This document shows, one piece after another, positions 7,790-15,478 of a stretch of 33,701 nt of DNA; within the stretch, counting starts at the first letter, position 1, and every line of letters starts with the position of its first letter. A program made the position numbers and the translations under genes. The notes below the pieces were generated by a model that saw nothing but the letters and a program-made list of their open reading frames with translations, made no database searches and was not told where the DNA came from. This stretch comes from an uncultured Bacilli bacterium (GTDB taxonomy: Bacteria; Bacillota_I; Bacilli_A; RF39; UBA660): the NCBI GenBank assembly GCA_910576925.1, contig CAJTKB010000009.1, positions 5,181-38,881 of the forward strand, given 5' to 3'.

Positions 7790-8686
7790 ATGGAAAACTT
7801 AAATAACTTAATAAATAAAAAAAATACTGCCACTCTTAAAAAGAACTACATTGATGCTTGTAGCGATAAAGACTTTAAAAATTATATAAATACCCTAAAT
7901 ATAGAAGAAGACTTACTTATAAAATACACATCTTCATTAATGGATGTTGTTACAGAAAGAAAAGAGTGTAAGAAGTGTTCTTCTTTTAATAATTGTACTC
8001 ATTCTGTAAAAGGCTATGTCTTAACTCCAGAAAAGGTAGATAAAAGACTAAGGTTTTCATATGTTGCCTGTAGTAAGTATCAGTCTTACCTAGAAAATAA
8101 TAAGAATGTAACTTATTTTGATATTCCTAGAAATATTAAGAGTGCTTCTTTTAAAGACATATATAGTGACGATAAAAAAAGAGTTCCCATCATTAAATAC
8201 TTTAAAGAATTTATAGAGGCATCTATAAAAGGGGAAAAGTGTAAAGGGTTATACTTAACAGGAAATTTTGGTACTGGAAAAACCTACTTGATTGCCGCCT
8301 TATTTAATGAACTATCAAAAAAAGGACTTAAAAGTACTATTATTTATTATCCAGAATTTCTTAGAAATTTAAAATCATCATTCAAAGATGATTATGAAGA
8401 GAAATTTGATTATATAAAGAAAAGTAAAATACTACTAATCGATGATATAGGAGCAGAAAACTGTAGTAGTTGGAATAGAGATGAAGTGTTATCAACAATT
8501 CTTCAATATAGAATGGAGGAAGATTTGCCCACATTTTTCACATCAAACTTTAGTTTAGAAGAACTAGAAGAACATCTTGCTAGCACCAGTAGTGGTATCG
8601 AAAAGGTAAAAGCAAGAAGAATAATAGAACGAATAAAATATTTAACAATAAATTTATCATTAGTTACTAAAAACAGAAGAAATTAG
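7790..8686 (+). CDS. dnaI: Primosomal helicase loader DnaI
   Basis: 298 aa. N-terminal zinc-binding segment (C60, C63, C69, H71: ERKECKKCSSFNNCTH), then an AAA+ domain with Walker A GNFGTGKT (158-165), Walker B ILLIDDIG (214-221), EFLRNLKSSF and sensor region FTSNFSLEEL. DnaI loads the replicative helicase with DnaB and DnaD in Bacillota; length and layout match B. subtilis DnaI (about 311 aa). In many Bacilli dnaB lies directly upstream; here dnaB is about 10 kb away behind pbpB, while thrS is still close by. ATG follows AGGTGGTGG. Followed 14 bases later by the 825-aa gene with no terminator, so they probably share a transcript. Confidence 0.92.
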   Translation: MENLNNLINKKNTATLKKNYIDACSDKDFKNYINTLNIEEDLLIKYTSSLMDVVTERKECKKCSSFNNCTHSVKGYVLTPEKVDKRLRFSYVACSKYQSYLENNKNVTYFDIPRNIKSASFKDIYSDDKKRVPIIKYFKEFIEASIKGEKCKGLYLTGNFGTGKTYLIAALFNELSKKGLKSTIIYYPEFLRNLKSSFKDDYEEKFDYIKKSKILLIDDIGAENCSSWNRDEVLSTILQYRMEEDLPTFFTSNFSLEELEEHLASTSSGIEKVKARRIIERIKYLTINLSLVTKNRRN

Positions 8687-8700
8687 TAGGGGGATTAAAG

Positions 8701-11178
8701 ATGAGAGAATTAGAATTATTTTTTGAAAAAGTAAAAGAAAATAGAATAGAAGAATTTAAACCACAATTTGAAAGTATGATAAAAATATCAAAAAATAAAA
8801 ATTATATTATTGATCAGTTAATTAAATACTTTAACGAATATAGAAAAGAATTAAATACTAAAAAAGAAACATCGACAGAAGAGAACTGTGCTAAATTACA
8901 AGTAGAAATAATGAAGTGTAAACAAATTATAAATTATCTAAAAACACAGTATAACATCAAAAACAGTTATAATAAAAAAAGTAGCACCTCAAAAGAAAAT
9001 ACAAGTAATAACTATTGCAAAAGGGAAAAGAGCAAATACTTAGATAATGATATGCTTAAAAAATATCTTCAACAACTATCCGTTGTTGAAGATAAAACAA
9101 CAGTTTTATCTAATATAATAAATCTTTATAAAGAAGCAAAAGAAAAGGAACTAGAAAAATATAATATATTATGTAGTAAAAAAGATTCAATTATAGATAT
9201 GCTTGAAACTACAAGTAATAATAGTATTACAGAAGCTGAAAGATTATATCTTTCAGAAGTTAAAAAAACATCTCAAAAAATAAGTTATTTAGATAGCAAA
9301 GAAATTTATTATCAAAATTTATTAACTAAAAATAATAAAAATAACAAGATAATTGAATATGCAGAAAATAAAGAATTATCAGAAACACAAATGTTTATAG
9401 AGGACAGTTTAATAAATAATATAGATATTAATTTAGCAAACTTTGATCTAGCAGATATTCTTTACGGTTTCGGACATTATCTAAAAAACTGTAAAATAAA
9501 TAGTCAAGCATCATATTATGGAAGAGAAATCTCTTATAGATTTTTTGATGAAAATTTTGAAATAAATGATGATATAATAAAAGGTCTATATTATATATTA
9601 GATTGCCTAAAAACTCGTATATCAAATACTGATAAAAAAAGTCCAGAAAGAAAAATACTAAAGGAAATACAAAGAGAATATAGTTATATATTACAAATAT
9701 ATAAAAAAGAACAAAAAAACATAGAAACATCTTACTTTCCTATTCTTGAATATTTAATATCTAATGAAAATAATATAACATCTTTAAAAGCTCTAATAAA
9801 CACCATTCCAAATATAGTTAATACAACGTATATAGAAGAAGATAAAAAAATAGAACATATAATTTTTTATATAATAGATGAGTTTGTTAAAAATTATAAA
9901 ATACTAATAAGAAATAAAAGAGAAGAATATATAAATCCCGATTATTTAAAAGAAATATACTTTATGTTTATTAGAAATTTTGATATTTCTCTAACAGATG
10001 AGCAAAGAAAAAGGATAGATAAAAAATTATCACAATTCATATCATATTCTAATAAATATATTAAATCACCAACTAGAAAACTTGCTGTAAAAATGGATTT
10101 GAAACCAATGTATACTAGTAATATATACTCACATAATAAAAAGTATAATAGTCTAAAATATATAGATGACTACAAATTAGATAATGATTTGAACTCTTTA
10201 TATGATAATTTAAAATATTCTATAAAAGACAATAATAGAGTAGACTTAATATCAGATAACCATATAACTTTTAATAATTCTCATTGTTGTTATTCTATCT
10301 CAAAATACTATGACAAAAAAATTCTTAAAATAAGTGTTATAGATATATACTCTATAGTTAATGGAAATAAGAATTTAGAAAATTACTTCTTTAATCAAGC
10401 AGTTTTAAAAGAAGAATTAGATCAAATGTTAATAGAAATTACAAGTATGTATGAAACTGGAACTTATCCAACTATAACTTATGAAATTATATTTGATAAT
10501 AATGGCAATTATAAAAATAAAGATAACAAATTTATTGGTTTTAATATATATCCAAGCAAGGTGAAAATAAGTAAAAACTATAATAATGATGATTTGATAG
10601 AAAAAGATGATGAAACAATCAAATCTCTAATAGGATTATATAATAAAATAAAAGTTAGAAATAAATTCGAATATCAAGGATCAACTGTTGAAATACTAGA
10701 TAAAAGCTTTACAGATTTATTAAATGAAGGTTTAATTAACTTTGTTGAAGAAAACAATCTTCCATTTATATATAGTGGTTATAAAAATTATGATATAATA
10801 AGTATTATGAATGATTTATCGAGTTTTCTACCTAAAAACAATGAAGAATATATAAGTGCGATTTATGAAAATCTAAAAAAATATAAAGATTTACCAATTT
10901 GCTCAAGAAAACCATTTGACGGCGAGTATATTCTTAGAGTTAATAATCCAATTTCATATCAAGGACTATTAATTCAAGAGATCTTGAATAAAATGTTTAT
11001 AAAATGCAATAATATAACTGAAAAAGAATATCTTGCTACTTCTGAATTACTTATAAAAAATATCGAAACAATAATTGAAAGTATCAATTCATATAGTGAA
11101 CATATTGACGATGAAAAATTAATGGAAGAAAAAGGAAGACTAAAAAAATATTATATAGATAGGAAGAATATAGTATAG
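8701..11178 (+). CDS. 825-aa protein with degenerate RNase II/R (RNB)-like C-terminal domain
   Basis: Residues 1-510 look alpha-helical and Lys/Asn/Glu-rich, with a Ser/Asn/Lys linker at about 85-110. Residues 515-770 follow the order of landmarks of an RNB exoribonuclease: HITFNNSHCCYSISKYYDKK and ILKISVIDIYSIVNG (RNB: vTID...DxDDA and VhIADvs.yv), a NQAVLKEEL..ML segment, EIIFDNNGNYKN (S...D..G.i), INFVEENNLPFIYSGYKNYD (iP.lYR.H) and YILRVNNPISYQGLLIQEIL (Y.hfTSPiRRy.DL..hr.L). The catalytic Asp cluster is gone (CYS in place of DDA) and the key Arg of SPIR is Ser, so it is probably an inactive RNB fold. No S1 domain or membrane segment. ATG follows AGGGGG. Probably co-transcribed with dnaI. 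The RNB match is by eye and unproven; if wrong, the protein is unknown. Confidence 0.6.
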   Translation: MRELELFFEKVKENRIEEFKPQFESMIKISKNKNYIIDQLIKYFNEYRKELNTKKETSTEENCAKLQVEIMKCKQIINYLKTQYNIKNSYNKKSSTSKENTSNNYCKREKSKYLDNDMLKKYLQQLSVVEDKTTVLSNIINLYKEAKEKELEKYNILCSKKDSIIDMLETTSNNSITEAERLYLSEVKKTSQKISYLDSKEIYYQNLLTKNNKNNKIIEYAENKELSETQMFIEDSLINNIDINLANFDLADILYGFGHYLKNCKINSQASYYGREISYRFFDENFEINDDIIKGLYYILDCLKTRISNTDKKSPERKILKEIQREYSYILQIYKKEQKNIETSYFPILEYLISNENNITSLKALINTIPNIVNTTYIEEDKKIEHIIFYIIDEFVKNYKILIRNKREEYINPDYLKEIYFMFIRNFDISLTDEQRKRIDKKLSQFISYSNKYIKSPTRKLAVKMDLKPMYTSNIYSHNKKYNSLKYIDDYKLDNDLNSLYDNLKYSIKDNNRVDLISDNHITFNNSHCCYSISKYYDKKILKISVIDIYSIVNGNKNLENYFFNQAVLKEELDQMLIEITSMYETGTYPTITYEIIFDNNGNYKNKDNKFIGFNIYPSKVKISKNYNNDDLIEKDDETIKSLIGLYNKIKVRNKFEYQGSTVEILDKSFTDLLNEGLINFVEENNLPFIYSGYKNYDIISIMNDLSSFLPKNNEEYISAIYENLKKYKDLPICSRKPFDGEYILRVNNPISYQGLLIQEILNKMFIKCNNITEKEYLATSELLIKNIETIIESINSYSEHIDDEKLMEEKGRLKKYYIDRKNIV

Positions 11179-11195
11179 AAAAATAAAGTAATTAG

Positions 11196-11223
11196 TTGAC
11201 AAATAAATTATAGATGATATTAT
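11196..11223 (+). promoter_or_regulatory. Promoter TTGACA-16-TATTAT of the thrS T-box unit
   Basis: A perfect TTGACA (11196-11201) and TATTAT (11218-11223), 16 bases apart. Transcription would start just before the first T-box stem. Confidence 0.65.
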
Positions 11224-11225
11224 AA

Positions 11226-11441
11226 ATATAACAATGTTGATTAGGACACGACTATTATTTTAAATCTTTACAGAGAGTAGGAAATGATGAGAAACCTATA
11301 AGAAAAAAATATTAGTTACTACCTATGAATTGGGCTCGAAAGAGATTCCCGGCTAAGCCGTTACCTAAATTAAGAAAAACATAGGATGGTACCGTGTTTA
11401 AACACTCCTTATATATAATTGGATTATATATAAGTTTTTTT
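11226..11441 (+). promoter_or_regulatory. Threonine T-box riboswitch
   Basis: A T-box leader that reads uncharged tRNA and controls the downstream genes. Seen: Stem I base TAGG (11242-11245) with CCTA (11322-11325); specifier loop right side TACTA (11317-11321), holding ACT (11318-11320), a Thr codon, followed by A; upper helix ACTA/TAGT; AGAGAG bulge at 11272-11277. The T-box proper is AGGATGGTACCGTG at 11383-11396. The antiterminator pairs AGGA (11383-11386) with TCCT (11406-11409) and GTG (11394-11396) with CAC (11403-11405), leaving TGGTACC as the bulge that contacts the tRNA end. The competing terminator follows. Specifier and downstream thrS agree on threonine. Confidence 0.93.
11408..11441 (+). 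terminator. T-box attenuator terminator
   Basis: CTTATATATAAT (11408-11419), loop TGG, ATTATATATAAG (11423-11434), then seven T. The 12-bp stem is perfect and shares bases 11408-11409 with the antiterminator, so the two are mutually exclusive. Confidence 0.92.
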
Positions 11442-11459
11442 GTTAGGGGAGGTATAAAG

Positions 11460-11786
11460 ATGACAAAAGTAATAATAAGTAAAAAACAAATTTTGAACAT
11501 TCAGGAATTTATGGCAAATTATATTGGAAAAGTATATGATAAAGAGAAGAAATTAACCCATAATGAAATGTATGAATATTTAATGGAAAAAGGAATACCC
11601 ATTCCAAAAAGAGCTAACTATGATTATGTTGATAAGGAGTCCCTTTTAAAGGGTACATATTTGATTGTAAAAGATGAGACATCACAAATTATTATCTATA
11701 AAAATCCAAGAATGGATTTAGAAGTACTACTTGAACAATTACAAGTACAAAATAACTTTAAAGAAAAAATACTATTAAAAAAATAG
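11460..11786 (+). CDS. Unknown 108-aa protein between the Thr T-box and thrS
   Basis: 108 aa, not recognised. The in-frame GTG at 11394 lies inside the T-box and antiterminator, so the true start is the ATG at 11460, with AGGGGAGG (11445-11452) eight bases upstream. The protein has no signal, membrane helix or cysteine motif. It looks like a small soluble alpha/beta protein: helix from about 8-30, helix 36-45 (LTHNEMYEYLMEKGIP), strands near 67-80 (GTYLIVKDETSQIIIYKNP) and an amphipathic helix 82-95. It is the first gene after the threonine T-box and lies 22 bases before thrS, so its expression follows threonine-tRNA charging. It is not a TGS domain by sequence. A role in threonine or translation physiology is inferred from position only. 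Confidence 0.8.
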   Translation: MTKVIISKKQILNIQEFMANYIGKVYDKEKKLTHNEMYEYLMEKGIPIPKRANYDYVDKESLLKGTYLIVKDETSQIIIYKNPRMDLEVLLEQLQVQNNFKEKILLKK

Positions 11787-11808
11787 AAAATAAATGGAGT
11801 GAAATGAA

Positions 11809-13566
11809 ATGATAAATATAAAAGAAGATGAAAAATTAAGTATAATGAATCACTCTTGTGCCCATTTACTTGCACAAGCTATAAAACACTTATATAAAGA
11901 TGCTCAATTTTGGGTAGGTCCTGTTATCGAGGAAGGATTTTATTATGATATTGATTTAGGCGATATAACCTTGACAGAAGAAGATTTACCTAAAATTGAA
12001 AAAGAAATGAAAAAAATCAGTAAAGATGGAAAAAGAATAGTTAGAGAAGAATTAACAAAAGAAGAAGCTCTAGAAAGATTTGGTAATGACTTATATAAAG
12101 TTGACTTAATAAATAGAATGAATGAAGAAGATACCATTATTAGTTGCTATACCCAAGGAGACTTCACTGATCTTTGCCGTGGACCTCACGTTGATACAGT
12201 AAAAGAACTAAAACATTTTCGCCTATTAAAAGTTAGTGGAGCTTACTGGAAAGGTGATTCTAAAAATAAAATGCTTCAAAGAATTTATGGTATCTGTTTT
12301 GAAAATGAAGAAGACTTAAATGCTCATTTAGAGTTTCTAGAGGAATGCAAGCAAAGAGATCATAGAAAACTTGGTAAAGATTTAGATATATTTATGTTTG
12401 ATGATTTAGTAGGAAAAGGACTTCCTATGTGGTTACCTAATGGCTTTATTATAAGAAGAAGTTTAGTAGATTATATCACTGATAAAGAAGTATCTTTAGG
12501 ATATAAACACGTTATGACACCTTCACTTGGAAATGTTAATTTATATAAAACATCAGGACATTGGGATCATTATAAAGAAGATATGTTTCCAGCAATGGAA
12601 TTAGATAATGAATCATATGTTTTAAGACCAATGAATTGTCCTCACCATATGATGATGTTTAAAAACTCTCTTCATTCATATCGTGACTTACCAATACGTA
12701 TTGCAGAAATTGCTAATGACTTTAGATATGAAGCAAGCGGCGCTGTATGTGGAATAGAAAGAACAAGAGCTTTCACTCAAAATGATTCTCATATATTTTG
12801 TAGAAACGATCAAATAAAAGAAGAATTTAAAGCAGTAATTAATTTAATATTAGACGTTTATAAGGATTTTGGTTTTACAAATTATAGTTTCAGATTAAGC
12901 TTAAGAGATAAAAATGATAGCGAAAAATATTTTGGTAATGATGAGTTATGGGAAAGAAGTGAAAAAGATCTTCGAGAAGTACTAGAAGAAGTAGGAGTAG
13001 AATACTATGAAGCAGAAGGAGAAGCAGCCTTTTATGGACCTAAATTAGATGTTCAAGTAAAAAGCGCTATTGGTCATGATGTAACTCTTTCAACTGTTCA
13101 ATTAGATTATCAATTACCAGAAAGATTTGACTTAACATATATAGATGAAAATGGTGAAAAGGTACGTCCAGTAGTTATTCATAGAGCGATACTAGGTTCT
13201 CTTGACAGATTTATAGCCTTCCTATTAGAAGAAACCAAAGGAGTTTTACCACTATGGTTATCACCAATTCAAATAATAGTTATACCAGTATCTACTATTA
13301 ATCACGAAGCATATGGTAAAGAAATAATAGGCTTATTAAAAGAAAATGGAATTCGAGTAGAACTTGATAACAGAAATGAAAAAGTAGGTTACAAAATGAG
13401 AGAAGCTCAAACAAGAAAAATCCCATATTCTATTGTATTAGGAGATAATGAAAAAGAAAATAAAACTATAACTTATAGAAAACACGGAAGTGAAGAAAAA
13501 ATAACAACTTCTATTGATGAATTTATTAGTGTAATCAAGGAAAATATAAAAAACAAAAACTTATAA
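11809..13566 (+). CDS. thrS: Threonyl-tRNA synthetase lacking the TGS domain
   Basis: 585 aa; charges tRNA-Thr. Starts directly at the editing domain: HSCAH (H15, H19) and CRGPH (C123, H127) form the mischarged-Ser editing site. Class II catalytic core with motif 1 near 232-260, motif 2 FRYEAS...RTRAFTQNDSHIF (305-330) and motif 3 VIHRAILGSLDRFIAFLLE. The three zinc ligands are present (C277, H328, H458). A C-terminal anticodon-binding domain follows from about 480 (LSPIQIIVIPVS...). The N-terminal TGS domain (about 60 aa in E. coli and B. subtilis) is absent, and an in-frame TGA (11800) and TAA (11791) upstream exclude a longer start. Mycoplasma ThrRS is similarly short, from memory. ATG follows GGAG by nine bases. 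Under T-box control with the 108-aa gene. Confidence 0.95.
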   Translation: MINIKEDEKLSIMNHSCAHLLAQAIKHLYKDAQFWVGPVIEEGFYYDIDLGDITLTEEDLPKIEKEMKKISKDGKRIVREELTKEEALERFGNDLYKVDLINRMNEEDTIISCYTQGDFTDLCRGPHVDTVKELKHFRLLKVSGAYWKGDSKNKMLQRIYGICFENEEDLNAHLEFLEECKQRDHRKLGKDLDIFMFDDLVGKGLPMWLPNGFIIRRSLVDYITDKEVSLGYKHVMTPSLGNVNLYKTSGHWDHYKEDMFPAMELDNESYVLRPMNCPHHMMMFKNSLHSYRDLPIRIAEIANDFRYEASGAVCGIERTRAFTQNDSHIFCRNDQIKEEFKAVINLILDVYKDFGFTNYSFRLSLRDKNDSEKYFGNDELWERSEKDLREVLEEVGVEYYEAEGEAAFYGPKLDVQVKSAIGHDVTLSTVQLDYQLPERFDLTYIDENGEKVRPVVIHRAILGSLDRFIAFLLEETKGVLPLWLSPIQIIVIPVSTINHEAYGKEIIGLLKENGIRVELDNRNEKVGYKMREAQTRKIPYSIVLGDNEKENKTITYRKHGSEEKITTSIDEFISVIKENIKNKNL

Positions 13567-13587
13567 AATAACAATAAACAAATAAAA

Positions 13588-13618
13588 ACATTCTAATAAT
13601 AATATTAGGGTGTTTTTT
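13588..13618 (+). terminator. Terminator after thrS
   Basis: ACATTCTAAT (13588-13597) pairs with ATTAGGGTGT (13604-13613), including G-U pairs, followed by TTTTT. Ends the T-box unit. Confidence 0.8.
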
Positions 13619-13679
13619 ATATACTTAAATTTTAATTTTTTTAAAAAGTCAATATAAAAATATTTGTTTTCTTGTAAAC

Positions 13680-13708
13680 TTGACAATAATATTTAAAAAA
13701 TATATTTA
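13680..13708 (+). promoter_or_regulatory. Promoter of the mraZ cluster
   Basis: A perfect TTGACA at 13680-13685; the best -10 candidates are TATATT (13701-13706) or TATTTA (13703-13708). It is the only consensus -35 in the 210-base gap before mraZ. The exact -10 is unsure. Confidence 0.5.
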
Positions 13709-13744
13709 CTAACATTTTAAATTGTAGTAGTATAGAGTTAAGTA

Positions 13745-13768
13745 GTGGAAGATAGTGGTGAAAGGTGG
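13745..13768 (+). promoter_or_regulatory. MraZ operator: three GTGG boxes at 10-bp spacing
   Basis: GTGG starts at 13745, 13755 and 13765, exactly one helical turn apart. MraZ is known to bind such GTGG-type repeats ahead of its own operon and repress it. The third box merges with the GGTGGGGG ribosome site of mraZ, so protein binding to DNA and ribosome binding to RNA share these bases. Confidence 0.85.
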
Positions 13769-13777
13769 GGGAATAGT

Positions 13778-14215
13778 ATGTTAATGGGCGAATATCATCA
13801 TAACATTGATGAAAAGAAAAGACTAATCATTCCCTCTAAACTTAGAAATGAACTAGGAGAAAAAGCCGTTTTAACTAGAGGACTTGATAAATGCTTATTT
13901 CTTTATAGAGAAGATGAGTTTAATAAAATAGTTGAAAAGCTTAGTACTATTCCTTTTACTAAAAAACAAGTAAGAGAATTTTCAAGATTTCTTCTATCAG
14001 GAGCTACTTTAGTAGAATTTGATAAGCAAGGTAGAATTGTTTTGCCTCCACATCTAGTCAGTTTTGCAAATATCACAAAAGAATGTACTGTAATAGGTAC
14101 AGGTGACAGAGTAGAAATTTGGGCAGATGATTATTGGAATAATTATTATAATTCTACATTTGATAGTATGTCAGATATAGCAGATGAGTTGTTTTCAAAT
14201 GACTTTTTAAATTAG
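13778..14215 (+). CDS. mraZ: Transcriptional regulator MraZ
   Basis: 145 aa with two AbrB-like MraZ repeats: MLMGEYHHNIDEKKRLIIPSKLR near the start and SGATLVEFDKQGRIVLPPHL in the second half. MraZ is a DNA-binding autorepressor of the division and cell-wall cluster. A longer reading from GTG 13745 would begin inside the first operator box; the ATG at 13778 gives the canonical MLMGEY start and has GGGGG six bases upstream. It is followed 11 bases later by rsmH. Length matches the family (about 143-152 aa). Confidence 0.95.
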   Translation: MLMGEYHHNIDEKKRLIIPSKLRNELGEKAVLTRGLDKCLFLYREDEFNKIVEKLSTIPFTKKQVREFSRFLLSGATLVEFDKQGRIVLPPHLVSFANITKECTVIGTGDRVEIWADDYWNNYYNSTFDSMSDIADELFSNDFLN

Positions 14216-14226
14216 GTGGGAATCTT

Positions 14227-15150
14227 ATGCATATAAGTGTTTTAAAAGAAGAAGCAATTAAAAACTTAAATTTAAAAGAAGACAGTGTTATAATTGATGC
14301 AACACTAGGCTATGGAGGACATAGTAGCAGCATCTTAAAGAGAATAAAAAAGGGGTTTTTATTCGCCTTTGATCAAGATAGTGAAGCAATAGAATACAGT
14401 ACCGATTTTTTAAAGAAAGTTGGTACTAACTTCACCATCATTAAAAATAACTTCGTTAATATGGAACAAGAAATAAAAAGTAGAGGGATTAATGAAGTTG
14501 ATGGTATATTATTTGATCTTGGTGTATCAAGTCCACAGTTAGATAACGAGGAAAGAGGATTTTCTTATCATAAAGACGCACGTCTTGATATGCGAATGGA
14601 TAAATCAAATAAATTAGATGCATACTACGTTGTAAATTCATATAGCGAAAATGACTTAACTAGGATTTTTCGAGATTACGGTGAAGATAAATATAGTAAA
14701 AATATTGCAAAGAATATTGTCAAATATAGGCAAAATAAAAATATTGAAACAACTCTTGAACTTGCTGAAATAATTAAAAATAGTGTGCCTGAAAGTGTTA
14801 GACGAAAAAAGCATCCTGCAAGACAAATATTTCAAGCAATAAGAATAGAAGTAAATCACGAGCTAGATGTAATAGAACCTTCCCTAAAAGCCGCAACTAA
14901 TCTTTTAAAAGTAGGTGGAAGAATAGAAGTGATAACTTTCCATTCACTAGAAGACAGAATTGTAAAAAAATATTTTAGAAATATTACTAAAATAGATGAA
15001 AAAGTAAAAGGCTTACCCAATATTCCAAAAGAATATTTGCCAGATTACAGATTAGTCAACGAAAAAGCTATAATACCAACTAAAGAAGAAGAAAACTTAA
15101 ATTCAAGAAGTAGAAGTGCTAAACTAAGAATAATAGAAAGAATAAAATAG
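14227..15150 (+). CDS. rsmH: 16S rRNA m4C1402 methyltransferase RsmH (MraW)
   Basis: 307 aa. Methylates N4 of C1402 in the 16S rRNA decoding centre using S-adenosylmethionine. Starts with the family signature HISVLKEEAI, then the SAM-binding motif DATLGYGGHSSSIL, FDLGVSSPQLD, ERGFSY..DARLDMRMD, RQIFQAIRIEVNHELD and ITFHSLEDRIVKKYF, and ends RSRSAKLRIIERI. Full length. Second gene of the mraZ cluster, start ATG with AGGTGGG upstream, and 11 bases before ftsL. Confidence 0.96.
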   Translation: MHISVLKEEAIKNLNLKEDSVIIDATLGYGGHSSSILKRIKKGFLFAFDQDSEAIEYSTDFLKKVGTNFTIIKNNFVNMEQEIKSRGINEVDGILFDLGVSSPQLDNEERGFSYHKDARLDMRMDKSNKLDAYYVVNSYSENDLTRIFRDYGEDKYSKNIAKNIVKYRQNKNIETTLELAEIIKNSVPESVRRKKHPARQIFQAIRIEVNHELDVIEPSLKAATNLLKVGGRIEVITFHSLEDRIVKKYFRNITKIDEKVKGLPNIPKEYLPDYRLVNEKAIIPTKEEENLNSRSRSAKLRIIERIK

Positions 15151-15161
15151 GAGAGGATAAA

Positions 15162-15467
15162 ATGAGCAAAACAAAGAAAAAACAAAAGGTTAGTCGAATA
15201 TCAAAATTTGAGAAACTATTAATTACTTTAGCTATAATTTTAGGTGTAACAGCACCTGTTTCAATAGTATTCTCAAAAGCAACACTATCTCAAATAAACT
15301 TTGAAGTAGAACAAAAGAAAAAGGAGATAGAACGTCAAGAGAAAAACAATGCTAGCTTAGCAATGACAATAGACGAGTTAGCATCTCTTACTAAAATTCA
15401 AGAAGTTGCACAAGAAGCTGGCTTGAGTTATAATAATGCTAACATAAAAGTTGTCCAAGATAAGTAA
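15162..15467 (+). CDS. ftsL: FtsL-like cell-division protein
   Basis: 101 aa: a basic cytoplasmic N-terminus, one membrane helix (about 19-37) and an outside coiled coil (about 44-80, QINFEVEQKKKEIERQEKNN). This layout and its place between rsmH and pbpB are diagnostic of FtsL, which with DivIC/DivIB activates septal synthesis; the sequence itself is too variable to prove it. ATG follows AGGAGAGG, and pbpB starts 11 bases after its stop. Confidence 0.85.
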   Translation: MSKTKKKQKVSRISKFEKLLITLAIILGVTAPVSIVFSKATLSQINFEVEQKKKEIERQEKNNASLAMTIDELASLTKIQEVAQEAGLSYNNANIKVVQDK

Positions 15468-15478
15468 GGTGTGATTAT

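Noticed and set aside
9428..9730. Minus-strand hydrophobic open frame inside the 825-aa gene
   Set aside because: Phe/Leu/Tyr-rich translation is the expected antisense of a Lys/Asn/Glu-rich gene; no start signals.
11394..11459. In-frame GTG extension of the 108-aa gene
   Set aside because: It lies within the T-box antiterminator and terminator, whereas ATG 11460 has a strong AGGGGAGG site.
11791..11811. Reading TGA as Trp to extend ThrRS into a TGS domain
   Set aside because: Even if TGA (11800) were read through, an in-frame TAA at 11791 stops the extension after a few codons.
13745..13777. GTG start giving a longer MraZ
   Set aside because: The GTG is part of the first operator box; ATG 13778 gives the conserved MLMGEY start with a ribosome site.
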